Positions 9,496-18,681 of a stretch of 64,000 nucleotides of DNA are shown here, piece after piece. The translations under genes were made by a program, and so were the position numbers. Positions within the stretch are counted from its first letter, which is position 1. Each line of letters starts with the position of its first letter. The DNA is from an uncultured Desulfovibrionaceae bacterium (lineage in GTDB: Bacteria > Desulfobacterota > Desulfovibrionia > Desulfovibrionales > Desulfovibrionaceae), in assembly GCA_949741925.1 (NCBI GenBank), contig CATJOY010000043.1, positions 1 through 64,000 of the forward strand, in the 5' to 3' direction. A model generated the notes under the pieces. It had not been told where the DNA came from. It did no database searches and saw nothing but the letters and a program-made list of their open reading frames with translations.

Positions 9496-10481
9496 ACATC
9501 CGGAATCTGTGGCAAACGGCCTGCTGCCTCGCAGCGCTGGCAGTACTGCTTGGGCCGATGCTCCGGGAGGCCCGCGCCGCCTCTTGGCCGCCGCCAAAAC
9601 TTGGCATCACCTTACCCTTCAGTGCCGGAAACGGCGCCGCTCTGCTGGCCGAACTCCAGGCCGGAATTCTAAACCGGCAGTATGGCACAGAGGTCTCTTT
9701 GCGCTTTATGCCCGGCCGGGGAGGGGTAAACGCCTGGGCCAATATTAATACTGCAGTAACAGATGGCTCCACCTTGACCGCCGTTGAACTGCCGGGCCTG
9801 CTCTTGCGGGCTGATCAACGGGAAAACGGCATCAACCTTGCGAATCTGCGCATCTGCCACCTCAGCGCCCGCGCTCCGGTGGCCCTATGGGCGCCTTTAG
9901 ACAGCCCGATTACCGATCTTGACGCGTTTGCCTCCGCTGCCAGAGACCTTACAGGAGCCATGCTGGTAGCCGGACCGGGCAGCCTGACCCCGGCCGCTCT
10001 GGCCTCCCGGCGCCTTGACCGGCTGTTGGGGATTCAGACTGTGTATTCACCGTACATGGGCACTCTGGAAGCCGCGGCCGCCTTTGTTGAAGACCCGCGC
10101 ATCAAAGCGCTGTGGGCGGATGCCCTGGCCTATCCCGAATTGATCGGAAAATTCAGGCCCATTGCCGTTGCCGGCGAAGGCCGCGCCGCGCCGTTTCCGC
10201 AAACCCCGACCTTCCGCGAATTGGGGTATGACCTGGTGCGCTATAACTATAGAGGCTATGTCCTTAGCGCCGGCACGCCGGAGCCGATGATTCTGGCTGT
10301 CTATCTAACCCTTGAAGAAGTACGGAAAGATCCTGGTTTCAGCGGGGCCGCATCCGCTATCGGTTTTGATCTTCCGGAAATTCCTTTGGTGGACCTGGCC
10401 GGCCTAGCTGCCGCTCTCGGCGATGAGGCCAGGGAGGAAGCCGTCAACCTGGATATTCTGCCCCCGGCGGCCCTGCCGTGA
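9492..10481 (+). CDS. TctC/Bug-family tripartite tricarboxylate transporter substrate-binding protein
   Basis: A 329-residue periplasmic binding protein with signal peptide 1-29 (ending REARA). It has the TctC layout: LGITLPFSAGNGAALLAEL in place of the usual beta1 phosphate-like site, MPGRGGVNAWANI near residue 76, and APFPQTPTFRELGYDL near 235, a strong family signature. Family members capture carboxylates for a TctAB permease, or act as sensors when orphan. No tctA or tctB lies nearby. Overlaps the preceding exported-protein gene by 4 nt. Confidence 0.85.
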   Translation: MNIRNLWQTACCLAALAVLLGPMLREARAASWPPPKLGITLPFSAGNGAALLAELQAGILNRQYGTEVSLRFMPGRGGVNAWANINTAVTDGSTLTAVELPGLLLRADQRENGINLANLRICHLSARAPVALWAPLDSPITDLDAFASAARDLTGAMLVAGPGSLTPAALASRRLDRLLGIQTVYSPYMGTLEAAAAFVEDPRIKALWADALAYPELIGKFRPIAVAGEGRAAPFPQTPTFRELGYDLVRYNYRGYVLSAGTPEPMILAVYLTLEEVRKDPGFSGAASAIGFDLPEIPLVDLAGLAAALGDEAREEAVNLDILPPAALP

Positions 10482-10511
10482 GCGGAATCTCCGCATCTTT
10501 GAGGTATATTC

Positions 10512-11210
10512 ATGTCACCGAATGAGCCGGATCTTGAGCCATATTTTGCCCGTTATGAACAGTTGGCGGCCCAGATTGATTCCCTTTTTGCCGGTATACG
10601 CAGCAGCTATCCGCAGGAAGTACGCTGCCGCCCAGGCTGCTCAGATTGCTGTTATGCCTTGTTCGATCTTTCACTGGTTGAAGCAGCCTATATCAGCCGC
10701 GCCTTTTCCAAATCGTTTCCCTCCGGAGCAACGCGTTCAGAGATTCTGGAGCGGGCCGGGGAAACAGATAGAAAAGTGCATCGTATCAAACGCCGCGCCT
10801 TCAAGGAATACAGTGCCGGAAAAGATCAAAACGCCATCCTTGAAGAACTTGGCCGAGAACGCCTGCGCTGCCCCCTGCTTTCTCTGGCGGGAGCGGATGG
10901 CACAGGTGAAGGCTGTCTCTTATACCCATACCGGCCGCTAACCTGCCGAATTTACGGCGCTCCTCTGCTTATCGGCGGCGCTTCGCGCTGTTGCGGTCGG
11001 AATGGTTTTACCTCCGGAACCAAATACCCCGCCTTCTCCATGGATGCCATGGCCGACCGCCTGGCTGCGCTGAGCCTGGATATGGCGAAAGGAATCGGAT
11101 CGCGTTATTCCGAGATCCACACGGTTCTGGTCCCCCTCTCCATGGCTCTGACCACAACCTATGACGCCGCCTATTTCGGCTGTGTTCCAGGGGATGACAA
11201 TGGCAAGTAG
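10512..11210 (+). CDS. YkgJ-type cysteine-cluster protein
   Basis: A 232-residue protein of the YkgJ (CxxCxxxxCxxC) family, presumed to bind zinc or an Fe-S cluster. The N-terminal cluster CRPGCSDCC supplies C39, C43, C46 and C47, and a second region gives CLLYPYRPLTCRIYG near residue 136, the typical LYPYRPLxCR signature. A third CCGRNG follows. Biochemical function is unknown for most members. The last 11 nt overlap the next gene. Confidence 0.85.
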   Translation: MSPNEPDLEPYFARYEQLAAQIDSLFAGIRSSYPQEVRCRPGCSDCCYALFDLSLVEAAYISRAFSKSFPSGATRSEILERAGETDRKVHRIKRRAFKEYSAGKDQNAILEELGRERLRCPLLSLAGADGTGEGCLLYPYRPLTCRIYGAPLLIGGASRCCGRNGFTSGTKYPAFSMDAMADRLAALSLDMAKGIGSRYSEIHTVLVPLSMALTTTYDAAYFGCVPGDDNGK

Positions 11211-11592
11211 CAATATTTTCGGTCCTGCGACCCCCCGCGAACTGACCCCGGAAGAAGCCGAACATAAACGGGCCATCTATGAACGTATGTCCTCCCGCGG
11301 GCGTCGCTTTGTAGACCGCCAGGGCTACGACGCCTGGGATCCCTTTCAGGAACCCAAAGAGCCTATGGATATCCGCAAAGATGTGGGCAAGCGCACCACT
11401 CGGGAGCTGCTGCGGCTATTCTTGCGGGAAAAGGGAGAGGCGGCGGGGGGAGCCTCTCCGGGCAACCTTTACAGCCAGGGAGCCCTGGAATGTGCCCTGG
11501 GGTTGATCAACAAGGAGGAGAAATACCGAGGCGTCTTTGATTTCTGCCTTTGGTACGCAGATCTGCTGCGTAAGGAAGGCCTGAACATATAA
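11200..11592 (+). CDS. Small conserved-looking hypothetical protein
   Basis: 130 residues, charged and helical, with no signal peptide or membrane segment. Starts at 11161, 11194 and 11200 are in frame; the last (MASSNIFGP) has AGGGG at suitable spacing and is chosen. The YkgJ gene overlap suggests co-translation. A motif DRQGYDAWDPFQEPKEPMD sits near residue 40. The family is not recognised. Confidence 0.7.
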   Translation: MASSNIFGPATPRELTPEEAEHKRAIYERMSSRGRRFVDRQGYDAWDPFQEPKEPMDIRKDVGKRTTRELLRLFLREKGEAAGGASPGNLYSQGALECALGLINKEEKYRGVFDFCLWYADLLRKEGLNI

Positions 11593-11928
11593 CCGCGCAC
11601 GCCGGGCCGCATTACCCTTTCCCGGCAGGCCTTGATCCGAACCAGCGCCCGGGCGCGCCGCGCATGGCCAAGGTATTCTTATCCTTAGGTCTGCGAAAGC
11701 GAGTCTCCATGGTTGCGGGCGGCCGCGTGGGATGAGAAGCGTCGCTCTGAGGCAATGCAGGGGCATTCGCCTAGTTGAGGGCTGCGGAACGCCGGGTTGT
11801 GCCTCGGGCACTCGCAGCAGCACGGCGCCCTCTCTGTGACACCTTTGTTCCCGTCATCCACCGGCTTCCGCATAATCTCACGGCATGACGTTATATTTTT
11901 GTAAACAGTTATCCAGCAAGGATGCAGC
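11593..11928. other. Intergenic region before the TPR gene
   Basis: 336 nt with no convincing gene or repeat copy. The A/T-rich end (near 11887-11905, TTATATTTTTGTAAACAG) is the likely promoter area for the TPR gene. Confidence 0.45.
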
Positions 11929-12561
11929 ATGAAAACACGCTACGATGACCTTGACGAGTATATGACCGATCTCAAGGCTGAAATCGACCGCAACCCTGAC
12001 TGCGCCAACCATCTGTACAACTTGGGCATGGCCTATCTTTCCCGCCGGGATTTCGTCGAGGCGGAAAACGCCTTTCTGGAAGCCCTGCGGCGTTCCCCCC
12101 GCCTGGCTGAAGCCTATGTGCAACTTGGCGGCATCTGTCTGCACCGCGGCGACCTGGATGGGTGCCTCAACTACAACAAAGAAGCGGCCAACGCCAGGCC
12201 ACGGTTTGCCGTGGCCTGGGGGAACATCGGCTTTGTCCACTTACAAAAAGGTGAGGCGCGCGAGGCTGTTACAGCCTTCACCAAGGCGCTTAAATGGGAC
12301 CCGCGTTTTATCCAGGCCATGGCCAGCCTTGGCGTGGCACACCACATGTTGGGGGAACTGGATGCCGCGATCCGCGTAAGTGAACAGGTTCTGGCGCTGG
12401 AACCCGGCTTCGGGCCGGCCCGGAATAATCTGGCCCTGGCCTGGCTGGATAAGGGCGATAAGGAGAAAGCCCGCGAACAAGCCAAACTGGCCCGGGAGTG
12501 CGGTTTTGAAGTCGCCCCCGAGGTGCTGGCCGAACTGGGCCTGACCGAGCAAAAAGTATAA
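11929..12561 (+). CDS. Tetratricopeptide-repeat protein
   Basis: 210 residues made almost entirely of TPR units: about five tandem 34-residue repeats can be read (NHLYNLGMAYLSRRDFVEAE, AEAYVQLGGICLHRGDLDG, AVAWGNIGFVHLQKGEARE, IQAMASLGVAHHMLGELDA and ARNNLALAWLDKGDKEKA). Such superhelices are protein-binding scaffolds. No signal peptide, so cytoplasmic. A GCAAGGAT ribosome site precedes the ATG. It lies 17 nt upstream of corA in the same direction; the partner is unknown. Confidence 0.9.
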   Translation: MKTRYDDLDEYMTDLKAEIDRNPDCANHLYNLGMAYLSRRDFVEAENAFLEALRRSPRLAEAYVQLGGICLHRGDLDGCLNYNKEAANARPRFAVAWGNIGFVHLQKGEAREAVTAFTKALKWDPRFIQAMASLGVAHHMLGELDAAIRVSEQVLALEPGFGPARNNLALAWLDKGDKEKAREQAKLARECGFEVAPEVLAELGLTEQKV

Positions 12562-12578
12562 TTTTCCAGGAGCACTGC

Positions 12579-13757
12579 ATGCCCAGCGCCCAAAATTCCT
12601 ATTACCGCCGACGTGTCGCGCCTGGACCCTACTTGGCTCCAGGCGCGCCTCCGGGCACTCTGGCGCCGTTGCCGGATTCACCGCCGGCCAAGGTCATCGT
12701 ACGCAGCCTGACCCACGGCGCCCTCAGCGCGCCGCAGCCTCTGGAGGATTTGACGCGGCTGCCCCAACCCCGGGAGGGGAACAATGAATGCTTTTGGGTA
12801 CGGGTAATAGGCCTCGGCGATCTCGCCCCGCTCGTGGCCATGAGCAAATTCTATGGCATCCAAAACATGGCCTTGGAGGATATTCTAAGCCCGGGCTGGC
12901 GTTCTAAGTTGGAACTGATGGGCGACTACCACTTTTTCGTACTCCAGGCCCCGCCTATCTCCCCACCACCGGGAGCCCGAGGGCCGGATTCTGCCGAAGG
13001 CCCCCGCGCCGAGACCAGGCCCGGGGATATTTTGCCCCACGATCGGCGCAGTGAACATCTGGTGGTCTGTACTCGAGAAAATCTGATCATCACCTTTGAA
13101 AATACGGCCACCGCCGTTATCGACAGCCTTTGGCAGCGCCTGGAAGAGACGCCCCTCCCCGCGCGGGTAAAGCATACTGCCGCGTTTCTCAGTTATGCCC
13201 TGCTCGATATCATCATTGATCGCTTTTTTCCCCTTTTAAACGCTAAGGACGAATCCCTGGCGGATCTTGAAGACGGCCTGGCCAACGTACCGGATAGAAG
13301 CGACTTAAACCGTCTGCATATGATCAAGCGTCAGTTACTGACCTTACGCCGTCTGTTAGCGCCGTATCGCGAACTGGGAATGAGCCTTCGCCAACTCTAC
13401 GCAGGACAGGGATTTACCGACCTCAAACAATATATGAGTGATCTCATGGATCACATTACCCAGGCCGAGGAACTGGTGGAGGCCTACCATGACATTGCCA
13501 AGTCGTTGGACGATATTTACCAATCCGCCCTTAGCAACAGGATGAACGACATCATCAAAATACTGACCATTATCTCGACTATTTTCATGCCTCTGTCCTT
13601 TCTGGCCGGGGTATACGGCATGAACTTCAACCCTCAGGTTTCTCCCTGGAACATGCCTGAACTCAACGCGTATTTCGGGTATCCCACAGTTCTGCTGGTC
13701 ATGGGCCTCATTGTCGGCGGCATGCTGTGGTTTTTCCGGCGCAAAAAGTGGCTCTAA
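12579..13757 (+). CDS. corA: CorA-type magnesium/cobalt transporter
   Basis: Homopentameric Mg2+/Co2+ channel of the inner membrane. The cytoplasmic N-terminal domain spans about 1-325, followed by two membrane helices with the pore signature YGMNF near residue 347 between them and a basic tail FFRRKKWL. A proline- and glycine-rich insertion (about residues 128-150, PPISPPPGARGP onward) interrupts the soluble domain where most CorA proteins have a short loop. Length 392 aa. AGGAG precedes the ATG. Confidence 0.93.
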   Translation: MPSAQNSYYRRRVAPGPYLAPGAPPGTLAPLPDSPPAKVIVRSLTHGALSAPQPLEDLTRLPQPREGNNECFWVRVIGLGDLAPLVAMSKFYGIQNMALEDILSPGWRSKLELMGDYHFFVLQAPPISPPPGARGPDSAEGPRAETRPGDILPHDRRSEHLVVCTRENLIITFENTATAVIDSLWQRLEETPLPARVKHTAAFLSYALLDIIIDRFFPLLNAKDESLADLEDGLANVPDRSDLNRLHMIKRQLLTLRRLLAPYRELGMSLRQLYAGQGFTDLKQYMSDLMDHITQAEELVEAYHDIAKSLDDIYQSALSNRMNDIIKILTIISTIFMPLSFLAGVYGMNFNPQVSPWNMPELNAYFGYPTVLLVMGLIVGGMLWFFRRKKWL

Positions 13758-14052
13758 CCAATAGCCCTGCAAGCGGCCGGGCAAACACGGGCCTATCGGT
13801 GTATCATTGCTTTCTCCAAGAGCTGTTTCTAAATAATTTTTGTCCGCAAAAAGATTTTTCCCCCGACTGGAAAGACGAAAAAACGAGGAAGGCGTATCGA
13901 GCCTACGCCGGGCTCGTTGTGTTCCGACTAACGCCGCCAAGGGAAAAAGCGGTTTGGCAGCAGCCCGTATAGGAAAACGCCTTCAGTCTGAAGGCTGGGT
14001 TGTGTATATCCCGAAGATACTGTACAGCACTTGAACTCCGGAGGAAGTGATC
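13758..14052. other. Intergenic region with possible degenerate repeat copy
   Basis: The stretch 13870-13960 (GGAAAGACGAAAAAACGAGG ... GGCGTATCGAGCCTACGCC) weakly resembles the dispersed repeat family described elsewhere, but the match is too diverged to call. Confidence 0.3.
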
Positions 14053-14442
14053 ATGCTTGACTACTGGAAGCGTTACGCCGAGGATACGGAACGGGCCTAC
14101 CAATATCAGGCTTTTATCCAGCGCTCCTATTTTCGGCACCTGGATTTGACCAACCCTGATGCAAAAGAAAAGGGGGCTGATCCTTTGGATCTCAGCCGGA
14201 CCGAACTGTTGCTCAAGGCGGCAGCCGGCGATAACAATTCCGCCCGGCTGGTCCGATCCGCCATCCTGCACGCAGCTATGACCACCCTGGACTGGATGAA
14301 AAAAGATGCTTTCCTCAGCCAATTTGAAGCGGCCAGCGATACTGTTCTGCAGATGATCACAGCCGGAACCGACGGTGATATCAAAACCTTTTTCAACCTG
14401 ATGCTGGAGTTTCAGGAGCTTGAACTCCAGGTTTATAGATAA
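14053..14442 (+). CDS. Hypothetical helical protein upstream of lpxC
   Basis: 129 residues, soluble and probably all-helical, with no recognisable domain. A GTG at 14047 is in frame, but GGAG at 14040-14044 fits the ATG at 14053. The stop is 3 nt before the lpxC start, so the two are very likely co-translated; a link to envelope lipid synthesis is inference only. Confidence 0.7.
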   Translation: MLDYWKRYAEDTERAYQYQAFIQRSYFRHLDLTNPDAKEKGADPLDLSRTELLLKAAAGDNNSARLVRSAILHAAMTTLDWMKKDAFLSQFEAASDTVLQMITAGTDGDIKTFFNLMLEFQELELQVYR

Positions 14443-14445
14443 ATT

Positions 14446-15426
14446 ATGACGGTATTGCCTCCGGAAGAGACCCCCAGCCACCGGGAAAAAACAGCCCCCC
14501 AAGAGCAGCCCCCGGCTTCTCGAACTCCTTCCTTTCCGCCTCCGGGCTGGCCGACAATGCGTGGCGCTCTCGCCAAAGAGCTGGTCGTTTCCGGCCGGGG
14601 GCTGCACACGGGCCGTAAGGTGACGGCCAGGTTGCGGCCGGTCAATCCCGAAGCCGCCGGCCAGGGGGTGCTTTTCCGACGCGTGCGCCATGGAAAGATG
14701 CTGGGAGTCATTCCCGCAACCCTCAGGGCTTGGCGTAAACTACCACTCTGCTCTACTCTGGAGGGAGAAAACGGTCTTCAGGTGCGCACAGTGGAACACC
14801 TTCTGGCTGCCCTGCTGATCTGCGGCATCGATGATGTCACCGTTGATCTGGATAACGAAGAAGTTCCTATCCTGGATGGCGGGGCCGAGGCCTGGATTCT
14901 GGGCATCCGCGGCGTGGGCAGAACATCCCTACCTGTTACCCGGCGTTTTATCCGCATAAAAGAACCCTATAGCAGCGCTGTCGGCAATACAGGGCGTTAC
15001 AGTGTTGCCCCTTCCCCGGTTTATTCCGTGGATGTCAAACTTGTTGTGCACGACTTCGCCCCCATGGCCTGGAGCTATGAGGTCAATCCCGAAACCTTTG
15101 CCGCCGAGGTGGCCCCGGCCCGTTCTTACGGGCACCTCAAATGGGTTCTTCCCGCGTTTCTGCACGGCCTTTTTTCCAAAACGCCGGTAGCGCGCGGGGC
15201 AAGGCCCTCCTGCGTCGCCGCGATTTGCAACGGCCATGTTCTCGGCGGTATGAAACTGCCCAATGAATTCGCCCGGCACAAAGTTCTGGATATGGTTGGC
15301 GACTTTGCCCTGGCAGGAGCCCCTGTTCTTGGGAAATTCACGGTTGTGCAGCCGAACCACCGCCGCAACCAAATATTCATGAAAAGAATCCTGGCTCAGC
15401 GATCTGTATGGGAATGGGTGGGATAG
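14446..15426 (+). CDS. lpxC: UDP-3-O-acyl-N-acetylglucosamine deacetylase
   Basis: First committed step of lipid A synthesis, a zinc hydrolase of the cytoplasm. Signatures: GRGLHTGRKV near residue 50, TVEHLLAALL (zinc His and neighbouring Glu) near 114, HKVLDMVGD (zinc His and Asp) and a late NH in VVQPNHRRN for the catalytic His. The usual RTFGF-type substrate loop is ARSYGH. The protein has an unusual proline-rich N-terminal extension of about 36 residues; an internal ATG at 14554 (MRGALAKEL) would give a normal start, but neither start has a clear ribosome site. Confidence 0.94.
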   Translation: MTVLPPEETPSHREKTAPQEQPPASRTPSFPPPGWPTMRGALAKELVVSGRGLHTGRKVTARLRPVNPEAAGQGVLFRRVRHGKMLGVIPATLRAWRKLPLCSTLEGENGLQVRTVEHLLAALLICGIDDVTVDLDNEEVPILDGGAEAWILGIRGVGRTSLPVTRRFIRIKEPYSSAVGNTGRYSVAPSPVYSVDVKLVVHDFAPMAWSYEVNPETFAAEVAPARSYGHLKWVLPAFLHGLFSKTPVARGARPSCVAAICNGHVLGGMKLPNEFARHKVLDMVGDFALAGAPVLGKFTVVQPNHRRNQIFMKRILAQRSVWEWVG

Positions 15427-15545
15427 ACTGTGCCGCTGGAAACAACGATTGTGCAGGGGAAGCCCGCCAGCCTGTTTCGGATAGAGCTTTATGCCCTCTC
15501 CATAAGGGCCGGATCATCACGCCCGATATTGTAAGGCATAAAAAT

Positions 15546-15575
15546 AGCCCGGCAAAAGCGCACTTTTGGCGGGCT
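15546..15575 (-). terminator. Terminator of the DUF2333 gene
   Basis: A 13-bp stem with one mismatch (AGCCCGGCAAAAG / CTTTTGGCGGGCT, loop CGCA). Read on the minus strand it is followed by TATTTTTA, fitting termination of the gene that ends at 15620; it may also serve lpxC from the other side. Confidence 0.8.
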
Positions 15576-15619
15576 GTACTCTGTTAGTGGATGAAAGTAC
15601 CTTTGCAATCGCAAGCACA

Positions 15620-16531
15620 CTATATGCGAATGCTGTCCCGGATATCCTCCAACCTGTCCCTGACAAACATCAAATAGGAAATGATCAGTTCCCCGGAGTT
15701 GACCCAGGACGTAATATACAACGGATCATAGGTGGCGATGCGATCCAGATACTGGAGAGCGCGCTCCATATTCTCCGTGTTGTTCTTGCCTGCAACATCA
15801 GGATATAAAGCATAGAGAGCAGCTACGTAATCGCGCACCACCAAGGCCACGCCCTGGGCTTCGTAAATCCGGTTATCCAGAGTATAAAACGGCAAGTCCT
15901 GACTCCCCTGCAACAGGCCCATGGCATAGCCCATGACGCTGTCGCTGAGAATCAGGTTAAAAGCCGAGTAAATGTCATCCGGGCGGCAATTATAGACGCT
16001 CTTTCCTGTATCAAGATCCTTTTTGTACTTTTCTACCAGAGTAAGCCCGTTCTCATAAGCGCCTTCGGCGGAGGGGAACCAAAACTTCTGAGGATTAATA
16101 GAAAAATAGTTCATCCTGGCTTTGTGCAGATCGTCGCTTTCGCGGTCGTTGCTGCCAAGCTTGGCGATAACCATGGAATAGTGGTCGAACAGGGCTTTGG
16201 TTGCGACATAGACCCCGTACTGACGATAGGCTCGGTTATCCAGAAGGTACTTATTGAAAAGGATATCGTTGCCGGTCCATCCCAAAGGCGAGTGCAGCTC
16301 ACGCCGGAGCTGGAACGTCAGCGCATCCGCCAGCACCTTGCCCTTTTCAGTTTCGGAAAGAGCGGCGGCGTTTTCCGGCAATACGTTCCCTTGAGGGAAG
16401 GTAACGGGATCGATCAGGGAATACAACTTCTGGCTGCCCCATAGCAGCAGCAGGATGCCTAAAAAAAGGCCCGCCTGAATACCCAGAACTCTGGCCACGT
16501 AAAAGGCCTGGCTTTTATTTATACCATGCAT
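15620..16531 (-). CDS. DUF2333 family membrane-anchored protein
   Basis: 303 residues with one N-terminal membrane helix (about 14-36, VLGIQAGLFLGILLLLWG) and a large predicted periplasmic helical domain. The segment LRRELHSPLGWTGNDILFNKY near residue 75 and the SWVNSGELIISYLMFVRDRLEDI end are characteristic of DUF2333, a proteobacterial family of unknown role. The gene stands alone on the minus strand, divergent from nothing and separated by 463 nt from the next gene. Confidence 0.88.
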   Translation of the reverse strand: MHGINKSQAFYVARVLGIQAGLFLGILLLLWGSQKLYSLIDPVTFPQGNVLPENAAALSETEKGKVLADALTFQLRRELHSPLGWTGNDILFNKYLLDNRAYRQYGVYVATKALFDHYSMVIAKLGSNDRESDDLHKARMNYFSINPQKFWFPSAEGAYENGLTLVEKYKKDLDTGKSVYNCRPDDIYSAFNLILSDSVMGYAMGLLQGSQDLPFYTLDNRIYEAQGVALVVRDYVAALYALYPDVAGKNNTENMERALQYLDRIATYDPLYITSWVNSGELIISYLMFVRDRLEDIRDSIRI

Positions 16532-16994
16532 TGCGTGTCCTTATTTATTAATTTATATGTTGCTGTTTCTGTGAACCATGGGCCCGGCGCGAAGGCGCCG
16601 GTATGCTCCCCTCAAGCCGGGGTGTCGCCCACAGTCAAACTGCCTGCCGGGATTATATACAATGATCGCGGCAATGGGCAATCACGAAAAATCGGTCATG
16701 ACCCGGAAAAACAGGATGCCGCATTTTTTACACCTGCTGTATCCGCCTTGGGGAATACCGCATCCTCCAATCCGGCATAGCCAATTTAGTGCACAGAGCG
16801 GGCCGGCGTATCAGGGGGCAGGGAATGCCCCCACTAAGGCCTGGAGTTTTTGTTTGCCTGTAAGAAAGACACGCCTGCTTTAAGGGGGCTCTTCGGGTAC
16901 TCGACTGAAAAACAGATGCAATCTGATGCAGTAGAATGGCAAAAGGCACAGTGTTACCGCCCCTAAGGGGCTGTCTCCACAAGTTCACTGCCCG
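16532..16994. other. Intergenic region, no gene recognised
   Basis: 463 nt. It includes a CCCCTAAGGGG palindrome near 16960 and a GCAATCTGATGCAG stretch near 16918 that resembles one at 7713 (one mismatch); both might be worn-out repeat copies. No coding sequence is convincing. Confidence 0.4.
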
Positions 16995-18578
16995 CTACCG
17001 GAAGTCATTCCTTTTCGGGGTCATTGCCTCCAGGGCTTCATATATTCTCAAGCAGTTATCCGTATCCCTAAAGGCGAAAAAGCTGTCAGCCCGTCGCCGG
17101 TAACGTTCCGGAACCAGACAGCCGTTTTCAAAGTAGGCCTGCGCCAGGGAAACCAGCTCGGGGAGTGTTTCCGCAACCTCTCCGAATCCATGCCGGTCAT
17201 AGTCAAAGTAGCCCTTAGCGTAGCTGTGCGCTCCCCCCGAAAAAAGCTCCCGGTCAAACTGAAAATACAGTACCGCCCTCCCCACTATGGCCTGCTCAAA
17301 GGCCAAGGAGGAGTAATCCGTTATCAGCAGCGCCGTATCAGCCAGAATATCTTGGAGACTGCCGTCTTCCGCACTTACTGCCGCAACATCTCCCAGGCTG
17401 AAATCCGCAAGCTGGGCCTTCATATACGGGTGGCAAAAAAAATGGACGGTGTAGCCGCGGCCGAAGGCAGCTTGTAAAAAGCCTTCTGCAGAAAGCAGCG
17501 ACTGCCAGGCCCGGAAAAATCCACTCTCCCGAAAGGTAGGGGAGTAAGCTCGGGAACTCCCGCCCACGGCTTTTTTCCCGGCAAGATATTCACGCCAGGT
17601 AGGCGCGAGCAACACTTTTGACGGCACGGTGATGCTGCGGGCCCGCCGCAGAAGTTCGTCATGTCGGGCGAAGCCGGTAAGGCGAACCTCCTTGGCGCAA
17701 ACCACATGGGCATAGTTCTCGTCCCGGGTAAGGCCCTCATACTCAGGCAAGGCGGCGGCGGTCTGCATATCCAGGGGAATCTCATTGCGGGGCATGTAGT
17801 CTTTGCCCACACCATGCTCCAGAGTACAGAATCGATGGGTAATGAGCGAAGCATATGTCTTGCGCCAGCCTGGCTTGACCACATACCCGGTCACGTTAGA
17901 GGAGATCAGCCAGGAGCAATGCACAAAAGCAAAAAAGTAGCGTATCCCCTTCAGATCAATTAAGGGAAAGCCCTCAGCGAAAAGGCGCGGCCAATCCGGA
18001 GAGCGCCTATCCAGGGCAAAGAAAACCTTCTGCTCGGGATGTTCCCGTAACAGCCAGCGGCAAAAGTGCTCGGCATTGTCGTCGGCCATGGTATCCTTAT
18101 CAACGAGCAGCCAAGAATCCTGATAGCGCTTTTTGACCAAGGGAAACCGCGCCGCCAAAGCCAGCAGCCACTGTACCGGACCGCGCCTGCCGTCAGACGG
18201 AGACGCGAGCAAATCACAGGGGCTGAGGCCTGGCGAACTGCCGCCCCTGAATCGTATCATAAGCGCTTTATCGCCCAATTTCGCCTGCAACACCCCCGCC
18301 CCGGCAAAAGAAACCCAGAGAATCCGAACACGGACATTCCGCCCCGTGGGGTCCGTGTGGCGGAAAGCGCGACCGAAAAGCTGCGGCAACAACAGATCGT
18401 CTTGAAAAAAGCAAACATTTTCGGAAGGCGCATCATCATAAAAAATAAAAGAAACCAACCTCTGAATCCGGTCTATCCGAAAAACGGAAACCGCCCCTTC
18501 AGCGTCAATCCATGGGGTTTTGTTTTCCTTAAGGAGTCTGTCCAAAGGCTGTGTAAACTTATCCGCAAGCCGTGCCAT
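16995..18578 (-). CDS. CDP-glycerol glycerophosphotransferase family protein (TagB/TarF-like)
   Basis: 527 residues. The C-terminal half is the TagB/TagF catalytic fold: LLAPTWREYL near residue 330, FFCHPYMKAQL, the LLITDYSSLAFEQAIVGRAV block near 430 and YFQFDRELFSGGAHSY. These enzymes transfer glycerol-phosphate or ribitol-phosphate, or related groups, onto surface glycans. In a Gram-negative host it probably decorates a capsule or lipopolysaccharide. The chosen ATG at 18578 has AAGGA 5 nt upstream; a longer start at 18626 adds 16 basic residues without a ribosome site. No other glycan genes are adjacent. Confidence 0.85.
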   Translation of the reverse strand: MARLADKFTQPLDRLLKENKTPWIDAEGAVSVFRIDRIQRLVSFIFYDDAPSENVCFFQDDLLLPQLFGRAFRHTDPTGRNVRVRILWVSFAGAGVLQAKLGDKALMIRFRGGSSPGLSPCDLLASPSDGRRGPVQWLLALAARFPLVKKRYQDSWLLVDKDTMADDNAEHFCRWLLREHPEQKVFFALDRRSPDWPRLFAEGFPLIDLKGIRYFFAFVHCSWLISSNVTGYVVKPGWRKTYASLITHRFCTLEHGVGKDYMPRNEIPLDMQTAAALPEYEGLTRDENYAHVVCAKEVRLTGFARHDELLRRARSITVPSKVLLAPTWREYLAGKKAVGGSSRAYSPTFRESGFFRAWQSLLSAEGFLQAAFGRGYTVHFFCHPYMKAQLADFSLGDVAAVSAEDGSLQDILADTALLITDYSSLAFEQAIVGRAVLYFQFDRELFSGGAHSYAKGYFDYDRHGFGEVAETLPELVSLAQAYFENGCLVPERYRRRADSFFAFRDTDNCLRIYEALEAMTPKRNDFR

Positions 18579-18657
18579 TCGCTTCCTTTGCGCTATACCT
18601 GGGATTCTTGACCGTCTGGCCTTCATTGCAGTACATATTTAAATAAGGATACTCCGA

Positions 18658-18681
18658 ATGCACGCCAAAGGAAAGCCATGA
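18658..18681 (+). CDS. Possible seven-codon leader ORF overlapping the NtrX-like start
   Basis: ATG at 18658 encodes MHAKGKP and its TGA overlaps the ATG of the regulator gene (CCATGA). An AAGGAT site lies 8 nt upstream. It may be a translational-coupling leader, but so short a frame can arise by chance. Confidence 0.3.
   Translation: MHAKGKP

Noticed and set aside
13870-13960. Sixth copy of the dispersed repeat
   Set aside because: Only short blocks match and the order is unclear, so it is noted as a possible degenerate copy only.
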